Below are positions 7,789 through 15,600 of a DNA stretch of 43,384 nucleotides, one piece after another (the first letter of the stretch is position 1; each line of letters starts with the position of its first letter). Source of the DNA: Planctomycetales bacterium (lineage in GTDB: Bacteria > Omnitrophota > Gorgyraeia > Gygaellales > Profunditerraquicolaceae); the NCBI GenBank assembly GCA_005239725.1, contig SBBM01000021.1:1-43384 (forward strand). The letters run 5' to 3'. The notes beneath the pieces are model-generated. The model worked only from the letters and a program-made list of their open reading frames with translations. It was not told the DNA's origin and ran no database searches. Both the position numbers and the translations under genes were made by a program.

Positions 7789-9183
7789 CTACTTACCTAT
7801 GCAGAAATCGCTAAATATCTTATCCAATAAATCCTCCGTGAAACCCTTACCGGATATATTATCCAGATAACCCAGGGCATCCTTAATATCCTGGGCAACG
7901 AACTCTACCGACAACCTATTATCTAATGAATTGAGCGCTTCGGCAATAAGTTTTTGCGCGCTTTTGACCGCCTGTATGTGCCGGAGGTTACTGGCCACGG
8001 AGGTCTCTCCCCCGGTAATTTTCCCTGCATAAACCAGCTCAACAATCGCCTCCTCCAGAAAGTTGATATTTTTTGATTTTTTTGCCGAAAGGCTAATAAC
8101 GCGGTTAAAAAATTTGGCAATTTTTCCTTTGTCAATTTTTTGTTTTAAGTCTATTTTATTTATCACCGCGATGACGTTCTTTTTCTTTACCCTCCTGAAA
8201 ATGATCTCATCCTCCTTGCCTAATTTCCTGCTTCCGTCAAACATTAAGATTATCAGGTCCGCCGAATCAACATATTTTTTTGTGCGCAGGATCGCCTTTT
8301 TTTCCACTAGGTCTCTGGGCTCGACTATCCCGGCTGTATCCACAATCCTTATGGGTATGCCTTTTATATCAATGATTTCCTCGATTGTATCCCGGGTCGT
8401 CCCGGCTACCGGAGCGACAATAGAACGTTCCTCTTTTAAGAGCGCATTTAAAAGCGAGGATTTACCCGCATTCGGTCTGCCGCATATTACGACGTTTATC
8501 CCTTCGCGCAATACCCTGCCGCGCCTTGAGCTATCCAACATATCTTTTAGCTCTTTATTGATTTCATTTAACTTTTTTGCGATGCCTTCTTTATTGGCGG
8601 GGCTGATATCCTCTTCGGGAAAATCTATATTTGCCTCGAGGAGCGAAAGGATATCAAGAAGGGTCTTGCTTATTTTATTTATAGCAGACGACAAGGCCCC
8701 GCGCAACTGCTCTACCCCCATCTTCAGGGCGGAATCTGTTTTTGCCCTTATGATATCTAAAACCGCTTCGGCCTGCGACAAATCAATCCTTCCGTTTAAA
8801 AATGCGCGCCTGGTGAATTCTCCGGGGGAAGCGCACCTTGCCCCGTTTTCTAAAACCAAATCTAATATTCTGCGCAAAACTATAATACCGCCATGGCAAT
8901 TTATTTCAACGATATCTTCCTTAGTGTAGGATTTTGGGCCGCGCATAACTGTAAGGATAACCTCATCAATGGCACCGGTCTGCCGGTTAAACGGGTCAAG
9001 AATATGGCCGTAATGTATAGTATAAGTTTTAAAATCCGAGGGTTTTCTGTTATTCTTGGAAACAAAAATCTTATCGGCAATCTCCAAGGCATTTTTTCCG
9101 CTTATGCGCACAATGCCTATGCCGGAGTCGCCTATGGAAGTCGCGATTGCCGCGATAGTATCATCTAAATTCATGCTTTTCAT
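7789..9183 (-). CDS. mnmE: tRNA modification GTPase MnmE
   Basis: MnmE, with MnmG, installs the carboxymethylaminomethyl group on wobble uridine 34 of several tRNAs. The 464-residue protein has the N-terminal folate-binding domain, G1 GRPNAGKSS (235-243), G2 in the GTTRDT loop, G3 DTAG (282-285), G4 NKID, and the diagnostic C-terminal FCIGK with the conserved Cys461. Neither the ATG at 9183 nor the second ATG at 9174 has a strong ribosome binding site. The reading frame overlaps the end of folC by 23 nt if the first is used. A folate-dependent enzyme encoded next to folC and folE makes metabolic sense. MnmG is not in the window. Confidence 0.97.
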   Translation of the reverse strand: MKSMNLDDTIAAIATSIGDSGIGIVRISGKNALEIADKIFVSKNNRKPSDFKTYTIHYGHILDPFNRQTGAIDEVILTVMRGPKSYTKEDIVEINCHGGIIVLRRILDLVLENGARCASPGEFTRRAFLNGRIDLSQAEAVLDIIRAKTDSALKMGVEQLRGALSSAINKISKTLLDILSLLEANIDFPEEDISPANKEGIAKKLNEINKELKDMLDSSRRGRVLREGINVVICGRPNAGKSSLLNALLKEERSIVAPVAGTTRDTIEEIIDIKGIPIRIVDTAGIVEPRDLVEKKAILRTKKYVDSADLIILMFDGSRKLGKEDEIIFRRVKKKNVIAVINKIDLKQKIDKGKIAKFFNRVISLSAKKSKNINFLEEAIVELVYAGKITGGETSVASNLRHIQAVKSAQKLIAEALNSLDNRLSVEFVAQDIKDALGYLDNISGKGFTEDLLDKIFSDFCIGK

Positions 9184-10441
9184 ATGCGCGCGCTTCTCCG
9201 ATTACAAATAAAGAGCCGGTTACCAGAATTAAATCTTTTTTATCTGCTATTCTTTTTGCCAAAATAATTGCCTCTCTAACTCTCCCTGTAAGATAAACCT
9301 CCTTGCCTTTAAAATACCCTGCTAGGGCTTTGGGCTCTGAGGCACGGGGATTATCAGCCTTGGTCAAAATTATTTTGTCGGCAAAATCTTGCAACTCTTT
9401 GCAAATCCCTCTTATGTCTTTATCCCTGGAAATGCCCAGGACTAAAATTATTTTTTGGGCGGAAAAATTTTCCTTAACCGCTGCTTTCAATGCCTTGCAG
9501 GAAGCGACATTTTGCGCGCCGTCCAAGACAAGCAGCGGATTTTTGCCAATAACTTCGCACCTGCCCGGCCAGCGGGTATTATAAAGGCCGTTTTTTATCA
9601 CATGCGGGTTTATTTTGGCGCCAAGCGCTTTTACCGCAGCAACTGCACAAGCCGCATTCACCCTTTGATGCCCACCCAAAAGCCCCAGCTTGGCATTTAT
9701 ATCTCCACCTACCTCATATAACTTTGCGCCTGTTCCTTTACACCTGTTCCTGATAACCTCCCTTGCTTCCTTTTCCTGCGGTGCGCTGATTACAACCTGC
9801 CCTCCCCCCTTTATTATCCCGGCCTTTTCCTGCGCAATCTCTTTCAATGTATTGCCTAATTTCTGCGTATGGTCATAACTTATGGGCGTAATCACGCAGA
9901 CTAAAGAATTAACGGTATTAGTGGCGTCAAGCCTGCCGCCCAGACCCGTCTCTAAAACCGCAAAATCTACTTCTTTCTCCTTGAAATACACAAATGCTAA
10001 TGTTGTGTAAACTTCAAAGAATGAGAGCGGGCCATATTTTGAGTCCCGATTGTATTTTTCGATTGCTGGCCTTAATTTTCGTACCAAATCTACCAATTCT
10101 TTCCTGGAAATCATCCCTCCAAATTCTAAATTTTGATTTTTGATTTTTGATTTTTGATTTAATATCCGTATCCTCTCCCTCACATCCGAGAGGTGCGGAG
10201 AAGTATAAAGTCCGACTTTGTAGCCCGCTTCCCTTAATATGTAAGCTGCAAAGGCGCAGGCCGAGCCTTTTCCTTTTGTGCCGGCAACATGGATACACCT
10301 TAATGAATCCTGCGGATTACCCAAAGACTGCAGGAATTCTTTTATCCGTTCCAGTTTAAATGATTGCTTATAAGGAAAGGCGGACTTTTTCTCATAATTA
10401 ATGAAGGAATCTAAATAGCGGATTGTTTCCTGGTAGGCCAT
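9161..10441 (-). CDS. folC: Folylpolyglutamate / dihydrofolate synthase FolC
   Basis: FolC adds glutamate to dihydropteroate and/or folate in the cytoplasm. The 426-residue protein shows the P-loop GTKGKGS (54-60), SPHLSDVRERI, a Mur-ligase-like central domain (FFEVYTTLAF, LETGLGGRLDATN), and the C-terminal LVLDGAQN block. An in-frame low-complexity insertion, NQKSKIKNQ (about 95-103), sits in the loop after the SPHL block and is encoded by a 7-bp tandem repeat. It lies between purH (3-nt gap) and mnmE (overlap). Confidence 0.95.
   Translation of the reverse strand: MAYQETIRYLDSFINYEKKSAFPYKQSFKLERIKEFLQSLGNPQDSLRCIHVAGTKGKGSACAFAAYILREAGYKVGLYTSPHLSDVRERIRILNQKSKIKNQNLEFGGMISRKELVDLVRKLRPAIEKYNRDSKYGPLSFFEVYTTLAFVYFKEKEVDFAVLETGLGGRLDATNTVNSLVCVITPISYDHTQKLGNTLKEIAQEKAGIIKGGGQVVISAPQEKEAREVIRNRCKGTGAKLYEVGGDINAKLGLLGGHQRVNAACAVAAVKALGAKINPHVIKNGLYNTRWPGRCEVIGKNPLLVLDGAQNVASCKALKAAVKENFSAQKIILVLGISRDKDIRGICKELQDFADKIILTKADNPRASEPKALAGYFKGKEVYLTGRVREAIILAKRIADKKDLILVTGSLFVIGEARAYEKHEFR
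10131..10160. repeat. Heptanucleotide tandem repeat inside folC
   Basis: The plus-strand unit TTTTGAT occurs just over four times without interruption. It encodes the KSKIKNQ-type insertion of FolC. Gain or loss of one unit would shift the reading frame. Confidence 0.9.
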
Positions 10442-10444
10442 TAT

Positions 10445-12007
10445 TTAATGCTTGAAGTGCCTTATGCCGGTAAAAACCATGGAGATTTTATATTTATTAC
10501 AGACAGCGATTACCTCGGCGTCGGAAATTGAGCCCCCGGGCTGGATAATAGACTTTACGCCTGCCTTAGCCGCCTCAATGATGCCATCGGGCCGGGGAAA
10601 GAATGCATCCGAAGCCAGGCATGAATTTTTACCCAATTTGCCTGATTTGCGTTTAGCGATAGCTACCGATTCTACGCGCGACATTTGTCCTGCGCCTATG
10701 CCTACGGTCTTTGTGCCGCGGGTAAGGACAATGGCGTTAGACTTTACGTGCTTGGCAACCTTCCAGCCGAACAACAGGCTCCCCATCTCTTTTTTAGTTG
10801 GCTTCTTTTTGGTAACCACCTTGAGGTTATCCGAATCAAAAAGTTTTGAATCTTTATCTTGGAGCAACAACCCGCCGTTTACGTGTTTAAAATCATATTC
10901 ATCTTGCGCGCCGCCCAAATCTTTCAGTTCTATAAGGCGCAGGTTCTTTTTATTTTTGAATAAATCCGCAGCCGCTTTCTCTATTGCCGGCGCGATTATA
11001 CACTCCAGAAATCCACTTTTTGCGATAACCTTTGCCGTCACATAATCAAGCTTCCGGTTTAACGCCACTATCCCGCCAAATGAGGAAAGCAGGTCGCACT
11101 TCCAAGCACTGACAAATGCCTTTGCCAGTGTTTTATCCTCGGCAACTCCGCAGGGATTATTGTGTTTCACAATAACTGCCGCAGGCCCGTCAAATTCTTT
11201 AACCAATTCCACGGCAGCATTTAAGTCCAGGATGTTATTGAAAGACAATTCCTTGCCCTGCAACTGTTTTAACTTAATAAGCCCCTTTTCGCCGGATTTC
11301 ACTTTATAGAATGCGGCCTTTTGATGCGGGTTCTCGCCGTAACGCAAATCCTGTATTTTTTCAAAATCAAGATTAAATTCTTTAGGAAATCCTTCTGACC
11401 GGCGACCGGCGACCGGCGACCGGCGACTTAAATATTCGCATATCTTGTTATCATAATGGCTGGTGAGATTAAATGCCTCTACCGCCAAATCCCGCATTAA
11501 ATCCTGCGATAAGGAACATTTATTATTTTTTAGCTCCTCAATGATTTTAGCGTAACGCGCGGGGTTACTTACTACCGCCACATCTTTGTGGTTTTTGGCT
11601 GCCGAGCGCAGCATTGACGGCCCTCCGATATCAATATTCCCAATGGCTTCTTCTATGCTTACCCCTGGCCTTGCTACGGTCTTTTCAAAAGGGTATAAAT
11701 TCACCACCACCATATCTATAAGGCCGATTCCCTGTTCTTTTAAAGTTTGCATGTGTTCGGGATTATCCCTTAAAGCCAGGAGCCCCGCGTGTATTTTAGG
11801 GTGCAGTGTTTTTACCCTGCCGTCAAGCATCTCCGGAAAACCGGTATATTCCGAAACTTCTTTTACCGGGACATTATTTTCTTTAAGCAATTTCGCCGTG
11901 CCGCCGGTTGAAATAATCTCCACGTCAAGTTTATTCAACTCTTGGGCAAACTCCAATATCCCCGTCTTATCCGATACGCTAATCAAGGCCCTCTTAATTT
12001 TAGCCAT
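10445..12007 (-). CDS. purH: Bifunctional AICAR formyltransferase / IMP cyclohydrolase PurH
   Basis: PurH performs the last two steps of de novo IMP synthesis, using 10-formyl-tetrahydrofolate. The 520-residue protein has the MGS-like cyclohydrolase domain at the N-terminus (ISVSDKTGI, STGGTAKLL, MLDGRVKTLHPKIHAGLL) and the AICARFT domain from about 205 onward, with catalytic KHNNPCG, the FPRPDGI block and QPGGSISD near the end. An in-frame insertion SRRSPVAGRRSEG (about 194-206) between the domains derives from a 7-bp tandem repeat. It is the first gene of the purH-folC-mnmE-folE string. Confidence 0.97.
   Translation of the reverse strand: MAKIKRALISVSDKTGILEFAQELNKLDVEIISTGGTAKLLKENNVPVKEVSEYTGFPEMLDGRVKTLHPKIHAGLLALRDNPEHMQTLKEQGIGLIDMVVVNLYPFEKTVARPGVSIEEAIGNIDIGGPSMLRSAAKNHKDVAVVSNPARYAKIIEELKNNKCSLSQDLMRDLAVEAFNLTSHYDNKICEYLSRRSPVAGRRSEGFPKEFNLDFEKIQDLRYGENPHQKAAFYKVKSGEKGLIKLKQLQGKELSFNNILDLNAAVELVKEFDGPAAVIVKHNNPCGVAEDKTLAKAFVSAWKCDLLSSFGGIVALNRKLDYVTAKVIAKSGFLECIIAPAIEKAAADLFKNKKNLRLIELKDLGGAQDEYDFKHVNGGLLLQDKDSKLFDSDNLKVVTKKKPTKKEMGSLLFGWKVAKHVKSNAIVLTRGTKTVGIGAGQMSRVESVAIAKRKSGKLGKNSCLASDAFFPRPDGIIEAAKAGVKSIIQPGGSISDAEVIAVCNKYKISMVFTGIRHFKH
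11397..11427. repeat. Heptanucleotide tandem repeat inside purH
   Basis: The plus-strand unit GGCGACC is present about 4.4 times in perfect tandem. It encodes the RRSPVAG-type insertion between the two catalytic domains of PurH. The sequence is unrelated to the folC heptamer, but period and copy number are almost the same. Confidence 0.9.
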
Positions 12008-12051
12008 CTCAAAGTTCCTTTTTTAATTTAGCCTCTATACATTGCTTGCTA

Positions 12052-12624
12052 TTAATATTTTATTTTAAAAACCTGGATGCGACTATTCCCCGAATCAGCA
12101 ACATAGAGGTAGCTTCCTTTTACAGCAAGACCACCCATAAACGAAGAAAACTCCCCTAAACCCTCGCCTCTTTTGCCAAAGGTAAATTTAGGATAAATGT
12201 TCCCATCTGGATTAATTTTAAAAACCTGGATGCGACTATTCCCCGAATCAGCAACATAGAGGTAGCTTCCTTTTACAGCAAGCTGTTGTCCTGTGGAATA
12301 CATTATGGTAACGCCTTTAGAACTTTTATCAAAATAAGAAGTCGCAAAAAGCTTGCCTCTAAATCCGAACTTAAAAATCTGAATACCTTCGCAGAAATCT
12401 GAAGCATATAGACAATTTGCATTGATAAGCAGTCCGGTTGGCCAAATAATAGGCAAACCGAGAGCCATGCTATCTTGCGCAAATAAATCTTTTCTTTCCC
12501 AAATGATTCTAGACATTGCAATTAAACTTTTCGGTTCTTTTTTTATTGCGTTAAAATAAAACATACTTATTCCCATAGTTATTACCAAAAAGATAATTAT
12601 AAATAAATTCATTATTCTTTTCAT
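12052..12624 (-). CDS. Small NHL-repeat protein with N-terminal membrane anchor
   Basis: The product has about 190 residues. I chose ATG 12624 because AGGAG lies 10 nt upstream; an earlier ATG at 12645 overlaps that site. A hydrophobic segment (about 5-24) is a signal or anchor. Two clear NHL repeats follow, each with SYLYVADSGNSRIQVFKI, after a more divergent one (ANCLYASDFCEGIQIFKF). NHL propellers normally have five or six blades, so about three is short: this may be an oligomerising or truncated protein. It lies 52 nt or more downstream of the giant surface-protein gene, and ligand or partner is unknown. Confidence 0.7.
   Translation of the reverse strand: MKRIMNLFIIIFLVITMGISMFYFNAIKKEPKSLIAMSRIIWERKDLFAQDSMALGLPIIWPTGLLINANCLYASDFCEGIQIFKFGFRGKLFATSYFDKSSKGVTIMYSTGQQLAVKGSYLYVADSGNSRIQVFKINPDGNIYPKFTFGKRGEGLGEFSSFMGGLAVKGSYLYVADSGNSRIQVFKIKY
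12062..12282. repeat. Identical 68-bp direct repeats within the NHL gene
   Basis: Copies at 12062-12129 and 12215-12282 are identical over 68 bp and lie 153 bp (51 codons) apart. They encode the same NHL blade. Perfect identity, including third positions, points to a recent internal duplication or gene conversion. Confidence 0.85.
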
Positions 12625-12697
12625 CTTATTTTTTCTCCTGAGCATTTTAAACTTCCGATTTTATTTTTTATCCCCCTGGCCATGTCTGACCCATTAC

Positions 12698-15600
12698 CTA
12701 ATCTTCTCTAGGTGTATTGTTGAACTTCAGTTCTTTAGTATTTGTGTTATCGGCATAGTCATAGGCCATAGCTTTAAATATGATGCTCGGTGACTTTATT
12801 TCGATGCCCTGGTATTTTTGTTTTATCTTCCATTCGGACTCATGGTTCTTTAGTTTAAGTTGCAAGGTTTGGTTATTGTCTAGGCTAAAGGAGCCTGATT
12901 GTAGTTGTTTTAGTATATCATTTGGATTAAGGGCTTTTATCTCTAGTTCCTGGTCTTGGGGTTCAATTTCAACTTTTAGTTCATTAGAAATTTTAAGTTC
13001 TTGCTTAAAGCCGGTGATTGAAGGAAGGTTTAAACCGCAGGTGATGCTCTTTAGGCCGGAGAGAGAATCCTGGCCTGAGTAGGTAAGCTGATACCAATTA
13101 CCAGCCTCTTCATCCTTGTCGTCATCGTTATCCCAGTCTTTATTTTTGTTTTCTTTTGTATCTTTATTGACTTTCTTATCATACTTGTCTTTGTCTTCTT
13201 TAGAGTCTCTATGTTCTTTTTCCTCCTCCTGCTCAGAGACTTTGATAGGTTTTAATTCCAGGGTTATCTCAGGTTTATTTTTGTCTATGTTCAGGATAAT
13301 TGAGGTTGAGATAGTGTTACCGGCAAGGTCGGTTGCTTGGCCTCCGATATTCTGGTTTTTTCCTTCAGTAGTTACGGTTTGAGGTTCGCTGACGGAAGCA
13401 ATGCCGGAGAGGACATCAGTAGCAGTGAAAGTTATGATTACATCAGTATTATTCCAGCCGAAAGAATTTGGTTGAGGCGAAGTTATAGTAGTTATAACTG
13501 GAGAGGTTTTGTCTATCTTTAGTTCTCGAGATTTAACTTGTTCGGTATTCCCGGCGGTGTCAATTGACCTGTAATAGACTTTAGTTGTTCCTTCAGTAGT
13601 TATGGTTAATGGTTCTGTGTAGATAGTCCAATTTAAGCTATCGAAGCTGTATTCGGTTTTGGCTAAACCAGAACCAGATTCAATATCGGTTGCGGATAAA
13701 GTTATGGTTACCTCAGTATTATTCCAGTTGTTTGAGTTAGGTAAAGGTGAGGCTGAGGCTGTAGTGATAGGTGGAATATTATCTGTGATAGTAACAACTT
13801 TATTCACTATTCCATTAGTCCTGGTTATCTCGGGTACACTTGGAAAGTAAATAGTGGCAAAATTGATGATTTCTGCTCCGGAGGGGGGATCCTTTTTGAC
13901 ATTTACGCTTAATTCCGCATAACCTCCTTGCTTGGGAGCCACTTCACCTACGAGCCAGGTGATTGTGCGGGTTTGGAAATTGTAGGTTCCTGGAAGAGTA
14001 AGTTGAGTTCCAGTTTTAACGTCAATTACCGGACCAACCTGTAAAGTTGAATCATCTAAGTCTTCATCCAGAGTATCGGCAAAGTAAACACCGTAAGCGA
14101 TACCTTCTCCTTCGTTTTCATATTCAATCGTATAATCCAACCTTTGACCCGGAGAAACATTACCTTCAGGGCCGTATTTAATGTTGGGGTCGTGGGCAGG
14201 CACATTTTCTTGTGGGAAAGTCCCTGTTTTTTTCTTGCGAAATTCTTTAAGCACATCTTTAAGTTTATCTACATCTTCTATTGTAGGCTTTCGTTTATAT
14301 TTATCCCTAAAGTCATTTAAAACCGGGATCCATTCCTCATGCTTTATGCCAGGGATAGTTATTACATCTACGCCCTCCATTGGCTCAATATTATAAGTTG
14401 TAAGAAATCCGGTAGATACGCCACCTTCCCAAATAATTTCAGCTCTATTGCCTGTTTCTTTCGGGTAAAGTTCAATTTGCGAAAAAAGCTTACCTTGACC
14501 TTCAGCTTGTTCTATTTTTCGTATTAAATCTTCTATTACGCTGTCTCCCTTTGCAATCGAAATTAAATCGGTTTTACCTATAATGCGTTTTTCTATCTCA
14601 TACTTTATCGGTCCCAATCTATAGTTATCTGGTATCAAATCATCTCCCTGCAAAACAATTACTTTTTTAAACTGTGCTTTCGCTGCTTTTACATCATCTT
14701 GCGTAACCAACTGCGGAGAAATTATGTACAGCACATCTCCAGTTATCCGCTTATTTTTTGCTTGAGTAACGTAAGTTGTAGCACCTGCGCTAAAAGCTAT
14801 CCATTCTGGCCGATAACCACTAATTGGGCTTGTTACGCCTACACCATTTCTATCGGTAGAAATATCTTTGGAAGCAAGCCGAGCCTCTAAAGCACCTGTA
14901 ATAAAGTTGGTTTTATCATATAAAGGATACCATTTAGCATTGTTATCATGGACAAATTCTCCAAGGTCTTTATTTCCGTTTGAGTCTTGAGAATCAAAAC
15001 CCATACCATTACTCACACCATTCTCTTCAGTGCTATGTAAAATTATGTCTAAGATATAAGCTCTATTCTCTAAAAATAAATGAGCTGGAAGACCCCATGG
15101 AACATCGGCTTGTATACTTAAATAGCCTATGCTTTTTGCCGGAAGTGCGCCTAAATTCCAGACTACTCTGTGCACATAATTATTATAATAAGCTCCTTGG
15201 GAAGCAGACTTATAATTAACTAAAAAATCCGGATAAAAATAAACTATCGCTTCAGTTGCCGCCTTCAATCCGTCATTCCTATATTCAATAATGTAGTTTA
15301 TGGTCTGCCCAGGGCTGACGCGACTTGGGCCCCAGACGGTAACTTTAAGATCAGGCACAGGGACTTCCCCCAAATCTAATCTTTCAATCGTTCCTGATAA
15401 AGTTTTGGGAGTTTTGTTTTCATCTAAGGTCGCGGTGAGTTTTCCTAAGAGCGGTGAATTAAAAAGACCGCTAAGCGTGATTATCCCTGGTGAGTTAGTT
15501 TGGTTGTAGGCATAGGCATTGGAAGAACCCAAGGTAGAGTTATAGGAGATGATTGAAAAACCTTCTCCTTTGTATTCGTTTTCAGAAGTAAGGCGCAATT

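Noticed and set aside
8063-8929. A 288-codon plus-strand open frame opposite mnmE
   Set aside because: It is fully antisense to a well-conserved gene, has no ribosome site, and its translation has the Ser/Phe/Ile-rich look of a shadow frame.
10452-11045. A 197-codon plus-strand open frame opposite purH
   Set aside because: It is antisense to the conserved AICAR formyltransferase domain and shows no recognisable family.
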